Assembly (NCBI RefSeq): GCF_018613935.1
Contig: NZ_JAGGPF010000001.1
Location: forward strand, 496,001 to 560,000
DNA from: Agromyces sp. ISL-38
GTDB taxonomy: Bacteria > Actinomycetota > Actinomycetes > Actinomycetales > Microbacteriaceae
DNA length: 64,000 bases
Reading direction: 5' to 3'
The stretch's first letter is position 1, and every line of letters begins with the position of its first letter. Below, piece by piece: positions 32,934 through 40,896 of this stretch. A program made the position numbers and the translations under genes. The notes below the pieces were generated by a model. It saw only the letters and a program-made list of their open reading frames with translations. It ran no database searches and was not told where the DNA came from.

Positions 32934-34531
32934 TTCTCGGTCTCCTTGACGGGGTGGGGGTCGGCGTCGGGTTCGGCGTCGAGCTCCTCACGCGCATGCG
33001 CCACCTCGGCGATCTCGTCGTCGAGGATCGAGTCGGCGAGCGCGCCGCGCTTGCCGCGGGGCTTGCGCGCGTTGCGGATCGCGGGCATCACGATGGACAG
33101 CACTGCGAGCAGCAGGAGGATGATCGCGATGGGGCTGACGACCTCCAAGAACGGGCGAGTGGGCAGGATGGCCAGGGTGCGGGAGAGGTTCTCCTCGGCG
33201 AGCGGGCCGAGAAGCAGGCCCAGCACGATGGGACCCGGGGGCACCGACATCCGTTTGAGCAGAACTCCGATGACCCCGAACACGAGCATCGTGAGCACCG
33301 TCGAAAGGCTGTTCGAGGTCGCATACGTGCCGATGATGCAGAAGACCAGGATGCCGCTCCAGAGGTACGGCTGCGGCACGTCGAGCAGCTTGACCATCCC
33401 GCGCATGCGCACGAGGCTGAGCGCGAGCGAGAGCAGGGTCGCGATCACCATGATCCCGGTGATCGAGACGACCAGGTCGGGGCGGTTGACGAAGAGGTTC
33501 GGTCCGGGAGTGATGCCCCAGATGATCATCGATCCGATCATCACCGCCATCACGGAGTCACCGGGGATGCCGAGCGCCATCGTGGTCGTCAGGGAGCCGC
33601 CGAGCGTCGCGCTCGATGCGGTGTCGGACGCGGTGAGCCCCTCGATCGACCCCTTGCCGAACTCCTCCGGGTGCTTGGAGACCTTCCGGGCCCGCTCCCA
33701 CCCGATCAGGCCGGCGATGTCGCCGCCGGCGGCTGGGATGAGTCCCACACCGATGCCGACACCTGTCCCAACGGCGAGAGCACGCCGGGTCTGCTTGAGC
33801 TCGGCCCGGTTCGGCCACCAACGACCGAGGCTCGAGATGGGTCGCACCTTCGACTGGTGATGCGTGAGGAGCTGGTCGAACAGCTCGGCGATGCCGAAGA
33901 GCCCGATGATGACGGCGATGAAGTTGAAGCCCTCGAGGAGTTCGAGGATCCCGAAGGTGAACCGCTGGTCGGCGGTCGCAGCGTAAGTGCCGACCGTTCC
34001 GAGCATCAGGCCGATCACACCCGCGAGGATCCCCTTGAGCATCGACTTCGATGAGATGCCGATCATCACTGCGATGCCGAAGACGACGAGCGCGAACAGC
34101 TCTGGCGACTTGAAGTAGTCGCGAGCGAAGCTGGCGACGGGCACGGCGGCCGCGGCGAACAGGACGATGGATGCGAGGATGCCGACCGCCGAGACGAGTG
34201 CGGAGATCGTGAGGGCGAGCCCTGCACGCCCCTGCTTGGCCATCGGATAGCCGTCGAGCGTGGTCGCGATGGAAGCGGGCGTGCCTGGGGTGTTCACCAG
34301 GATCGACGGCACACGGTCGCCGAAGTTCGCGGCGACGTAGATCGTGAGCAGCACCGCGAGACCCTGCACGGGCTCGAGTGTCATCGTGAAGCCGGCCGCC
34401 AGGGCGATCGCCATGGTCGCGGTGATGCCGGGAAAGGCCCCGACGAGGAAGCCGAGCAGGAGCCCGACGAGCATGTAGAGCAGGACTGACACATCGAGCA
34501 GTGCGCCGAGTCCATCGGCGAAGGCGTTCAC
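32930..34531 (-). CDS. tctA: Tripartite tricarboxylate transporter, large permease TctA
   Basis: A 533-residue membrane protein with about 11-12 helices. The TctA signature GLLLGFLVGAFPGITATMAI is at about residues 21-40, followed by LTIYVAANFGDRVPSILVNTPGTPAS, and a second GxxP-type segment PAAGGDIAGLIGWERA at about 268. The long helix set ends in a charged tail. It imports a carboxylate driven by an ion gradient together with TctB and the binding protein. It overlaps tctB and the DapA-like gene by 4 nt each. Confidence 0.93.
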   Translation of the reverse strand: MNAFADGLGALLDVSVLLYMLVGLLLGFLVGAFPGITATMAIALAAGFTMTLEPVQGLAVLLTIYVAANFGDRVPSILVNTPGTPASIATTLDGYPMAKQGRAGLALTISALVSAVGILASIVLFAAAAVPVASFARDYFKSPELFALVVFGIAVMIGISSKSMLKGILAGVIGLMLGTVGTYAATADQRFTFGILELLEGFNFIAVIIGLFGIAELFDQLLTHHQSKVRPISSLGRWWPNRAELKQTRRALAVGTGVGIGVGLIPAAGGDIAGLIGWERARKVSKHPEEFGKGSIEGLTASDTASSATLGGSLTTTMALGIPGDSVMAVMIGSMIIWGITPGPNLFVNRPDLVVSITGIMVIATLLSLALSLVRMRGMVKLLDVPQPYLWSGILVFCIIGTYATSNSLSTVLTMLVFGVIGVLLKRMSVPPGPIVLGLLLGPLAEENLSRTLAILPTRPFLEVVSPIAIILLLLAVLSIVMPAIRNARKPRGKRGALADSILDDEIAEVAHAREELDAEPDADPHPVKETEK

Positions 34532-35055
34532 AGGGGGATCCTCAGGAGCATGCCGAACAGGACGTAGATGAACCCGGTCACGGCGACGGGATACGCGATC
34601 AGGCCGATCCAGTTGCGCAGTCCGTAGACGAGCAGCAGGAGGAACATGTAGATCGCAGTGGCGAAGGGGAACAGCTCGATGCGATAGCCGAGGGCGACGA
34701 TCGAGGAGACGGACCAGATGGCCACGTAGCCCAGGGTGACCGCGCAGGTCACGGCGACACGCAGGGAGCCCCCTCGCTGGATGCGTTCGAGGTCATCGCG
34801 GTTGGCCGGTGGCCGGACGAGCGCGATCACGAGCAGGGCGACCGACGCGCCGACGCCGATCGTGCCGAGCACGAGCGGCCAGAAGCGCGCGTCGAGCTGC
34901 CCGGGAGGGGCTTCGCGGCGCAGCTCGATCTGAGTGCTGAGCGTGAAGTAGGCCACGCACATCGCGAGCGCGATGACCGCGAACGTCACCTCGAGGGCGC
35001 GGGACGGCCTTGGCGGAGCGTCGGTATCGATGGGCGCGGGAACGACGGTGGTCAT
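34528..35055 (-). CDS. tctB: Tripartite tricarboxylate transporter, small permease TctB
   Basis: A 175-residue protein with four membrane helices and the TctB-like LDARFWPLVLGTIGVGASVALL segment. ATG 35055 follows GGAGGAGAG, and the upstream part of the frame is not conserved. It pairs with TctA, whose start overlaps its stop. Confidence 0.85.
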   Translation of the reverse strand: MTTVVPAPIDTDAPPRPSRALEVTFAVIALAMCVAYFTLSTQIELRREAPPGQLDARFWPLVLGTIGVGASVALLVIALVRPPANRDDLERIQRGGSLRVAVTCAVTLGYVAIWSVSSIVALGYRIELFPFATAIYMFLLLLVYGLRNWIGLIAYPVAVTGFIYVLFGMLLRIPL

Positions 35056-35110
35056 GTCTCTCCTCCTCCGGGCGTCCGGCCGGGCGTGTGGCCCGGCCGG
35101 ATGCATCCGA

Positions 35111-36082
35111 TCAGCCGAGCAGGTCCTTGAAGAGGTCGAACTGCTCCTCGACGAAGGTGGTGAACTCGGCGGAGTCCCGGTAGACCACGAGGTTGCCCGC
35201 GCTCTTCTGGAACTTCTGGTAACCGTCGCTCTCCACGGCCTCCGCGATCGCCGACTCGAGGATGTCGTGGACGTCGTCGGGAAGGCCGGCGGGGGCGTAG
35301 ATGCCGCCCCAGCCTCCGAACACGACCTCTTCGCCGATCGCCTCGTCGGCAGTGGGCACGTCTTCGAGGTTCGGGTGGCGCTCGTCGTTCAGGACGGCGA
35401 GGATGCGCACGGCGCCCTCCTGCGCGAGTGCTTCGCCGAGGCCGGACACGGCCGCGACGGTCTCGCCGGATGCAGCTGCGGCCACCGCAGTGGCGCCGCC
35501 GTCATACGGTACGGGCGTGAACTCGACGCCCGCCTGCTCGCCGAGGCCGAGCGTGGCCGCCTCCCAGATCGACCCGGCGCCGGAGTTCGCGACCGTCACG
35601 GCACCGGACCCGGCCTGGTCGACGAGGTCTTCGAGCGACTGGATGTCGCTGTTCGCGCTGACCGAGACGACGCCCGGGGCGAGCATGATCTGGCCGAGCA
35701 GATCGAAGTTCTCGGGCAGGACATTGGCGCCCTGCGTCGTGTTGAGCATCGCGATCTCGGCGGGGCCGAATCCGATGGTGTACCCGTCGGCGGGCTGCTC
35801 GGCGACGTACTCCATCGCGAGGGCGCCCGCTGCGCCGGGCATGTTCTCGGGGATCACGCTGACGCCGAGGATGGATTCCAGCTCGGTGGCGAGCGCACGG
35901 GACGAGAGGTCGGATCCGCCACCGGGGTTGGCCTGGATGATGAGCCGGATGTCCTTCTCGGGGAAGGTCGACTCCGGCGACTCGGATTCCTCAGCCACCG
36001 GGGTGCAGGCGGCGAGGGAGACAGCGGTGAAGGCCAGGGCAGCGAGGCCCACAGCGGCTCGTGTGATGCGCGGACGGGGCAT
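35111..36082 (-). CDS. tctC: Tripartite tricarboxylate transporter substrate-binding lipoprotein
   Basis: A 323-residue binding protein of the TctC/Bug family. The signal peptide ends in the lipobox LAAC with the lipidated Cys26. Then come DIRLIIQANPGGGSDLSSRA, PGAAGALAMEYVAEQPADGYTIG and a C-terminal AEFTTFVEEQFDLFKDLLG. It is attached to the outer face of the membrane and delivers a carboxylate to TctAB. ATG 36082 follows AGAGGAGCAACG. Operators at 36141-36157 lie upstream. Confidence 0.93.
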   Translation of the reverse strand: MPRPRITRAAVGLAALAFTAVSLAACTPVAEESESPESTFPEKDIRLIIQANPGGGSDLSSRALATELESILGVSVIPENMPGAAGALAMEYVAEQPADGYTIGFGPAEIAMLNTTQGANVLPENFDLLGQIMLAPGVVSVSANSDIQSLEDLVDQAGSGAVTVANSGAGSIWEAATLGLGEQAGVEFTPVPYDGGATAVAAAASGETVAAVSGLGEALAQEGAVRILAVLNDERHPNLEDVPTADEAIGEEVVFGGWGGIYAPAGLPDDVHDILESAIAEAVESDGYQKFQKSAGNLVVYRDSAEFTTFVEEQFDLFKDLLG

Positions 36083-36140
36083 CGTTGCTCCTCTGGTGCA
36101 TGGCCGACCCTGTTGTCGACCTCGACACCGTAGCACCGTC

Positions 36141-36157
36141 GACTGTTAACAGTCAAC
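36141..36157. promoter_or_regulatory. GntR-type operator in front of tctC
   Basis: GACTGTTAACAGTC (36141-36154) is a perfect palindrome, and it overlaps GTTAACAGTCAAC (36145-36157). The latter nearly equals GTTGACTGTCAAC in front of the GntR gene. It lies about 60-75 bp before the tctC start and 38-54 bp after the gntR stop. Confidence 0.7.
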
Positions 36158-36191
36158 GGTTCCGGTTTTCACGCGAGTCGCCGCGGGTCAC

Positions 36192-36854
36192 TCAACCGCG
36201 CGCTGCGAGCTCCAGGCTCATTCGCTCCTCAGCGCCGGCCAAGTGCTCCTCGAGCATTCGCGCCGCGGCGGCGATGTCTCCCGAGCGGATGACCTCGTAG
36301 AGCTTGCGATGGTCGTCGGCCGACTCGTGCAGGTCCTCGTCGTGGTTGATCGTCACCTCGAGCAGCGCCGCGAACGTCGGCATGTACTGCTGCCAGGCCG
36401 CTTGGAGGCGGGGGTGGTCGGCGAGGTCGTAGAGGTGCGCGTGGAACTCGAGGTCGGCCCGGGCGAACTCTGCCGGATCGCGGTCGTCTGCGGCACGACG
36501 CATCCGTTCGACGCAATCCTGCGACGGATGCCACGGGGCGTCCTCCTTCACACGGATGGCCCGGCGCAGTGCGAGCTGCTCGAGGGCCGAGCGCAGGCTG
36601 TAGAGCTGCTCGACGTCGTCGTCGGTGAGTCCCACGATGTACACGCCCCGGGGGCGCTGCACCCTGACGAGCTTCTCGAAGTTCAGTTGCGTGATCGCAT
36701 CGCGCACGGGGCCGCGGCTCACGTTGAACTCCTCGGCAAGGGCTTCCTCTGTCAGGCGCTCGCCGGGCTTCAGCTCGCCACGCACGATGCGCTGGCGCAG
36801 GATGTCGGCCACCTGCGTGCCGAGCGACACCGGACGCTGCACCATTCCAGCCAT
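36192..36854 (-). CDS. GntR family regulator (FCD) of the tct operon
   Basis: A 220-residue regulator: winged helix at about 15-65 (LGTQVADILRQRIVRGELKP, then EEFNVSRGPVRDAITQL) and an FCD ligand domain (ARADLEFHAHLYDLADHPRL with the metal-type Asp/His pattern). ATG 36854 was chosen over the TTG at 36878 because GGGGAGG lies before it and the longer form would overlap the operator. Operators before both this gene and tctC suggest it controls itself and the transporter. Confidence 0.9.
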   Translation of the reverse strand: MAGMVQRPVSLGTQVADILRQRIVRGELKPGERLTEEALAEEFNVSRGPVRDAITQLNFEKLVRVQRPRGVYIVGLTDDDVEQLYSLRSALEQLALRRAIRVKEDAPWHPSQDCVERMRRAADDRDPAEFARADLEFHAHLYDLADHPRLQAAWQQYMPTFAALLEVTINHDEDLHESADDHRKLYEVIRSGDIAAAARMLEEHLAGAEERMSLELAARG

Positions 36855-36866
36855 GTTGGCCTCCCC

Positions 36867-36879
36867 GTTGACTGTCAAC
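36867..36879. promoter_or_regulatory. GntR-type autoregulatory operator
   Basis: GTTGACTGTCAAC is a 13-bp dyad with central T, 12 bp before the gntR start. It matches the 36145-36157 site at 11 of 13 positions. Confidence 0.7.
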
Positions 36880-36911
36880 AGAGTACATTGCGGGGGTGGG
36901 GTGTGTGGGGG

Positions 36912-36952
36912 TAGGTGGTTTCGATACGCCTGCTTCGCGGGCTACGCAACCA
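36912..36952 (+). repeat. REP-like palindrome, supplies the stop of trhO
   Basis: It begins GGTGGTTTCGATACGCCTGC and ends CTACGCAACCACC. On the minus strand it gives GTG GTT GCG TAG, the last codons of trhO. Confidence 0.8.
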
Positions 36953-37841
36953 CCGCTGGGTGCTCGGAGCACGGGGCGGGGGCGCACGTCTCGCAGGCGA
37001 CGAGCTGCGTGCGGCACGCGGCATCCGTGCAATCGAAGGTTCGACTCGCCGGTGACCCGCAGATCTCGCAGCGACCGATGATCGCCGCCTGATCGCTGAA
37101 GTCGACCGCGCCGCGCGCGTCGAAGACATAGAGCGAGCCGTCCCAGAGGCCGTCGTCGCCGTACGTCTCGCCGTAACGCGCGATGCCGCCGTCGAGTTGG
37201 TACACCTCGCCGAAGCCGCGATTCGTCATGAGGCTCGAGAGCACCTCGCACCGCACCCCGCCGGTGCAGTAGGTGACGACGGGCTTGCCCTTCAGCTCGT
37301 CGTACTTGCCCGAGTCGAGCTGGGCCACGAAGTCGCGCGTCGTGGCCACGTCGGGCACGACCGCACCGCGGAATCGCCCGATCGCCGCCTCGAGCGCATT
37401 GCGCCCGTCGAAGAAGACCACCTCGTCGCCGCGTTCGGCCACGAGCTCGTGCAGCGCCTCGGGCGTGAGCTTCCTGCCGCCGCCCACGACCCCGCTCTCG
37501 TCGACCTCGAGCTCGCCGGGTGCCCCGAAGCTCACGATCTCGTCGCGAACCTTCACGCTGAGCTTCGGGAAGTCCAGGCTGCCGCCAGCGTCATCGAGTC
37601 CGCTGCCGCTGCTCCACTTGAAGTCGATGTCCTTGAACGCGGGGTAGTCGCGGGTCTTGCGCACGTACCGCTTGAGCGCATCGAGCTCGCCGCCGAGCGT
37701 GCCGTTCAGGCCGTCCCTCGAGATGAGGATGCGGCCGCGCAGGCCGAGCGCGTCGGCGAGGTCACGCTGCCACAGCCGGATCGCGTCGGGATCGGCGAGC
37801 GGCGTGAAGACGTAGTAGAGGAGGATCTTGGCGACGGCCAC
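36942..37841 (-). CDS. trhO: tRNA uridine(34) hydroxylase, rhodanese type
   Basis: A 299-residue YceA/TrhO protein that hydroxylates U34 of tRNA. It has the N-terminal acylphosphatase-like domain ([14 protein letters not shown], about 38-51) and a rhodanese domain with the catalytic Cys192 in [14 protein letters not shown]-terminal cysteine cluster, CEICGSPA...DCTDAACR...CETCAPAPC, probably binds a metal. GTG 37841 with TAAAAT 6 nt upstream suggests leaderless translation. The last residues and stop come from the repeat at 36912-36952. Confidence 0.9.
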   Translation of the reverse strand: MAVAKILLYYVFTPLADPDAIRLWQRDLADALGLRGRILISRDGLNGTLGGELDALKRYVRKTRDYPAFKDIDFKWSSGSGLDDAGGSLDFPKLSVKVRDEIVSFGAPGELEVDESGVVGGGRKLTPEALHELVAERGDEVVFFDGRNALEAAIGRFRGAVVPDVATTRDFVAQLDSGKYDELKGKPVVTYCTGGVRCEVLSSLMTNRGFGEVYQLDGGIARYGETYGDDGLWDGSLYVFDARGAVDFSDQAAIIGRCEICGSPASRTFDCTDAACRTQLVACETCAPAPCSEHPAVVA

Positions 37842-37847
37842 CCGCAG

Positions 37848-37853
37848 ATTTTA
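37848..37853 (-). promoter_or_regulatory. Leaderless promoter -10 box for trhO
   Basis: TAAAAT on the minus strand ends 6 nt before the GTG at 37841. Confidence 0.5.
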
Positions 37854-37899
37854 CGGGCGCTCGCTGGGTGGCACCTGTCGCCCGGGGTGCCGGCGTCGC

Positions 37900-37976
37900 C
37901 GGATGAGGCAGATTCGCGCGGCACGCCGGCGCACAGCCGCCGACGCGCCGTCGAGTGGCCGGTTCTGCCTCATCCG
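37900..37976 (+). repeat. 77-bp palindrome-ended element, copy 1
   Basis: It starts CGGATGAGGCAGA and ends TCTGCCTCATCCG, perfect 13-bp inverted ends. Another 77-bp element with the same outer bases lies at 59719-59795. The 14-bp sequence GGGCGCTCGCTGGG occurs on both sides (37855-37868 and 37996-38009). Confidence 0.7.
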
Positions 37977-37994
37977 CGGCCCAAACGAACTGCG

Positions 37995-38387
37995 CGGGCG
38001 CTCGCTGGGGGCTTCCCGGCAGCGACCCGAAGCTTCGCCGTCACGTGCTTCGATCCCGACGCCCCGAGCGTCTCGGGCTGGTGGCACTGGGCGGTCATGA
38101 ACCTCTCGGCGACCCAGACGAGCCTGCCTGCAGATGCCGGCGCCGCGGGCGGCGAGAATCTTCCCGAGGGCGCCCTCATGCTGGCGAACGACGATCGCGA
38201 GCGCGGCTATTCGGGGCCGACGCCGACGCCGGGAACGGGCGTGCACCGCTACTTCTTCGTCGTGCACGCGTTGGACGTGCCGCAAGTGGACGTGTCGACG
38301 GATGCCGCGCTCGCCGCCCTCGGCTTGCAGCTGTTCTTCCACGGGCTCGGTCGAGGCATCCTCGTGGGCACGGCCTCTGCCGACTGA
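37995..38387 (+). pseudogene. YbhB/YbcL-type PEBP protein, 5' part lost
   Basis: The frame reads SFAVTCFDPDAPSVSGWWHW, AVMNLSATQTSLPADAGA, GALMLANDDRERGYSGPTPTPG, HRYFFVVHALDVPQVDV and ends FFHGLGRGILVGTASAD. These are the Raf-kinase-inhibitor-like (PEBP) YbhB hallmarks, including the DPDAP ligand loop. About 40 N-terminal residues are missing and no start codon in a sensible position precedes it. The loss lies exactly at the 14-bp repeat beside the 77-bp element. Confidence 0.75.
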
Positions 38388-38431
38388 GCCTCGCCCCCGT
38401 CGGTGCCATCCGTCGGCGCTTCGCAGACGCC

Positions 38432-38470
38432 AACCGCCGGCGCCGACCGTCGGCGCCAATCGCCGGCGCC
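38432..38470. repeat. Three 13-bp GC-rich tandem repeats
   Basis: AACCGCCGGCGCC, GACCGTCGGCGCC and AATCGCCGGCGCC follow each other directly. They lie between the convergent ends of the PEBP remnant and lysE and could form a terminator-like structure. Confidence 0.55.
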
Positions 38471-38474
38471 CCCG

Positions 38475-39113
38475 TCAGTGCTTGCTGCCGCTGAGCGCGA
38501 GCACGCCGCCGAGCCCGATCATCATGACGCCGCCGGTCGCGGCGAGGTGCGAGGCGCGCTTCGGCGAGCGGGCGAACCAGGTGCGGGCCCCGCTCGCGGC
38601 GAGTGCCCAGACGGAGTCGCAGAGGAGCGCGAGCACGACGAACACCACGCCGAGTTCGAACATCTGCAGGGGGATCGATCCGCCGCTGAAGTCGACGAAC
38701 TGCGGCAGCACGGCGACGAAGAACGCGATGGTCTTGGGGTTCGTGACGCCGACGATGAAGCCCTCGCCGAGCTGGCGCCAGTGCGAGCGCGACGGAAGCT
38801 CGCCGTTCACGCCGGCTGCGGCATCCGCTCGATGACGGATCGCCTGGATGCCGAGGTAGACGAGGTAGAGGGCGCCGACGAACTTGATGATCGTGAAGAT
38901 CACGACGGACTGGGCGACGACCACGCCGACACCGAGCGCCACCGCGGCGATGAGCGGCAGCATGCCGATCGCATTGCCGAGCACGCTGAGCAGGCCGCCC
39001 AGCCGCCCGAGGGCGAGGGAGCGGCCGATCACGAACAGCACGCTCGGGCCGGGGATGAGAATGAGCACGACCGACGCGAGGGCGAATGCCCAGAGGTTCT
39101 CGACGGGGACCAT
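38475..39113 (-). CDS. LysE/RhtB family amino-acid exporter
   Basis: A 212-residue membrane protein with six helices. The family start AFALASVVLILIPGPSVLFVIGRSLALG is at residues 9-36, and GFIVGVTNPKTIAFFVAVLPQFVD is in the middle. It exports amino acids or similar compounds. It is divergent from a MarR regulator, with a dyad between. TAGCAT 6 nt before the ATG suggests a leaderless transcript. Confidence 0.9.
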   Translation of the reverse strand: MVPVENLWAFALASVVLILIPGPSVLFVIGRSLALGRLGGLLSVLGNAIGMLPLIAAVALGVGVVVAQSVVIFTIIKFVGALYLVYLGIQAIRHRADAAAGVNGELPSRSHWRQLGEGFIVGVTNPKTIAFFVAVLPQFVDFSGGSIPLQMFELGVVFVVLALLCDSVWALAASGARTWFARSPKRASHLAATGGVMMIGLGGVLALSGSKH

Positions 39114-39119
39114 GCAGCG

Positions 39120-39125
39120 ATGCTA
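39120..39125 (-). promoter_or_regulatory. Leaderless promoter -10 box for lysE
   Basis: TAGCAT on the minus strand ends 6 nt before the ATG at 39113, next to the MarR-type dyad. Confidence 0.45.
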
Positions 39126-39140
39126 CCCCTGCGGCGCTTG

Positions 39141-39179
39141 CCAGTTCATAACGTGCTATATATCCTGTTATGGAACTGG
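39141..39179. promoter_or_regulatory. MarR-type operator between lysE and marR
   Basis: CCAGTTCATAAC (39141-39152) and GTTATGGAACTGG (39167-39179) form a dyad with one extra base in one arm and an AT-rich centre containing TATATAT. It would let the MarR protein repress both divergent genes. Confidence 0.65.
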
Positions 39180-39192
39180 AACGGAGGGAATC

Positions 39193-39768
39193 ATGGTCGA
39201 AGACGTTGTCGAGGGCCTCGGTCATCTCGCGCTCGGTTCCCGGCTGAAGCGGCTCGGTGAACGGATGCAGGCCGAGACCACGCGCTTCATCGAAGCGAGC
39301 GGGCTCTCGCTGCCGGCGAGCCAGTTCCCGCTGCTCGCGGCGCTCGACCGCCCCGGCGGGCTCACGATCGGCGAACTCGCCGAAGCCGTTGGCGTGAGCC
39401 AGCCAGGCGTCACCCGCAGCGTCACACGCCTCGCCGAGCTCGGGCTCATCACCGTGCAGCACGGGTCGAGCGACCGGCGCCGCCGCTCGGTGCTGCTCAC
39501 CCCAGGGGGCGAACGCGTGGTCGAGCTGGCGCGCCGATCGGTGTGGCCGCACGTCGACCGTGCCGTGGCCGAGCTCTGCGCCGATCTCGGCGGGCCGCTC
39601 CTCGGGCAGTTGGGCGAGATCGAGGCGCGACTCGACCTCGTGCCGCTCGACCGGCGGGCCGCCGAGGGGCGGGATGCGGGCGAGGAGGGCACGGATGCCG
39701 CGGTGCGCACGGACGCCGCAGGGCGCACGGATGCCGCGGTGCGCGACGCGGCGGGGGTGGCACGATGA
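39193..39768 (+). CDS. MarR family transcriptional regulator
   Basis: A 191-residue regulator. The winged helix spans about residues 35-105 (QFPLLAALDRPGGLTIGELA, EAVGVSQPGVTRSVTRLAEL, SDRRRRSVLLTPGGERV). The C-terminal 30 residues repeat TDAAxR and come from an 18-bp tandem DNA repeat (39690-39750). GGAGGGAA precedes the ATG. It probably represses the divergent lysE and itself. It overlaps the next gene by 4 nt. Confidence 0.88.
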   Translation: MVEDVVEGLGHLALGSRLKRLGERMQAETTRFIEASGLSLPASQFPLLAALDRPGGLTIGELAEAVGVSQPGVTRSVTRLAELGLITVQHGSSDRRRRSVLLTPGGERVVELARRSVWPHVDRAVAELCADLGGPLLGQLGEIEARLDLVPLDRRAAEGRDAGEEGTDAAVRTDAAGRTDAAVRDAAGVAR

Positions 39769-40448
39769 CGCGGCATCCGCTCGACCGCCCGGTGTGGAGC
39801 GCCCTCACGACGCGCCAGCGCGCCCTCGCCGTCGGCGACGACCTCGCACGGCGCTTCGATCCCGAGATCGGGCCGTTCGCGGCCGTCGCCGCCGACGAAC
39901 CCGAGCACCTCGCTCGCCTCGGGGAGCTCGTCACCGCTCACGGTCCGGTCGTGCTGCTGCAACGTGACGCGATTCCGGTGCCGCCCGGCACCACCACACG
40001 GCACGCGGCCCGCGGCCTGCAGCTCGTGCTCGACCGGTTGCGCGCCGTGCCCGCGACATCCGACCTCGTGCCGCTCACCGCGGCGGACTCCGCCGAGATG
40101 GTCGCGCTGGCCAGGCTCACCGAGCCCGGCCCGTTCGAGGTGCGCACGCCCGAGCTCGGCGGCTTCCTCGGCATCCGTATCGACGGACGCCTCGTGGCGA
40201 TGGCGGGCGAGCGGATGAAGCCCGAGGGCTTCACCGAGGTGAGTGCCGTGTGCACGCATCCCGACCACCGGGGCCGCGGCTACGCCGGTATGCTGTCCGC
40301 CGCCGTGGCCGACCGCATCGTGGCGCGAGGCGAGACGCCGTTCCTGCACGTCTTCGCGACCAATCGGGCCGCCATCGGGCTCTATGAGCGGCTCGGCTTC
40401 GAACTGCGCACGCCCGTCGAGGTGCTCGCCCTCGACCCGGAAATCTGA
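39765..40448 (+). CDS. GNAT family N-acetyltransferase
   Basis: A 227-residue protein. The acetyl-CoA-binding motif is VCTHPDHRGRGYAGMLSAAVAD at about residues 164-185, followed by HVFATNRAAIGLYERLGFELR, the usual motif B. The N-terminal half is the FR47/unknown region. Co-translated with marR (ATGA overlap), so it may act on the same compound as the LysE exporter. Substrate unknown. Confidence 0.88.
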   Translation: MTRHPLDRPVWSALTTRQRALAVGDDLARRFDPEIGPFAAVAADEPEHLARLGELVTAHGPVVLLQRDAIPVPPGTTTRHAARGLQLVLDRLRAVPATSDLVPLTAADSAEMVALARLTEPGPFEVRTPELGGFLGIRIDGRLVAMAGERMKPEGFTEVSAVCTHPDHRGRGYAGMLSAAVADRIVARGETPFLHVFATNRAAIGLYERLGFELRTPVEVLALDPEI

Positions 40449-40461
40449 AGAGACAGCCGGG

Positions 40462-40839
40462 TCACTCCTCGTCGGGCGGCGGCGAGATCGCTGCGCCGAG
40501 CCGCACGCGCGTGCCGAACGGATCGGTTACGAGCGACGTGCGCTCGCCCCACTCCTGGTCGACGGGCTCCTCGATCACCTCGGCGCCGCGGGCGGCGAGC
40601 TCGGCCGTGACGGCATCGACGTCGTCGACGTAGAACCACAGCAGGATGTTCGAGGGCGGCGTCACCGTCTCGGCGAACCCGATGCCGATCGAGGAGGAGC
40701 CGGCCTGCAGCGAGATGTAGGTCGGGGGACCCTCGGGCGGGAACCGGTAGACCACCATGGCGCCGAGCCCGTCGCGGTAGAAGCCGAGGGCGGCCTCCAC
40801 GTCGGGCACTTCGAGAATCGGGAACGCGGATTCGATCAT
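40462..40839 (-). CDS. VOC (glyoxalase-like) family protein
   Basis: A 125-residue vicinal-oxygen-chelate fold: FPILEVPDVEAALGFYRDGL, GSSSIGIGFAE, LWFYVDDVDAVTAELAARGA and SLVTDPFGTRVRLG. Metal-ligand positions are not all conserved, so it may bind rather than transform a ligand. GAGGAGGGG precedes ATG 40839. Its 3' end is 13 bp from the GNAT gene end. Confidence 0.85.
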   Translation of the reverse strand: MIESAFPILEVPDVEAALGFYRDGLGAMVVYRFPPEGPPTYISLQAGSSSIGIGFAETVTPPSNILLWFYVDDVDAVTAELAARGAEVIEEPVDQEWGERTSLVTDPFGTRVRLGAAISPPPDEE

Positions 40840-40883
40840 GACCCCTCCTCGAAGGGAGGCTACGCCGCGCGGCGGGATGCCGC

Positions 40884-40889
40884 TACGGT
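40884..40889 (+). promoter_or_regulatory. Leaderless promoter -10 box for the enoyl-CoA hydratase-like gene
   Basis: TACGGT ends 7 nt before the GTG at 40897. Confidence 0.5.
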
Positions 40890-40896
40890 GTGACTC

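Noticed and set aside
37197-37990. Plus-strand frame extending upstream of the PEBP remnant
   Set aside because: It runs antisense through trhO and the 77-bp element and has no similarity of its own; the PEBP homology begins at about 37995.
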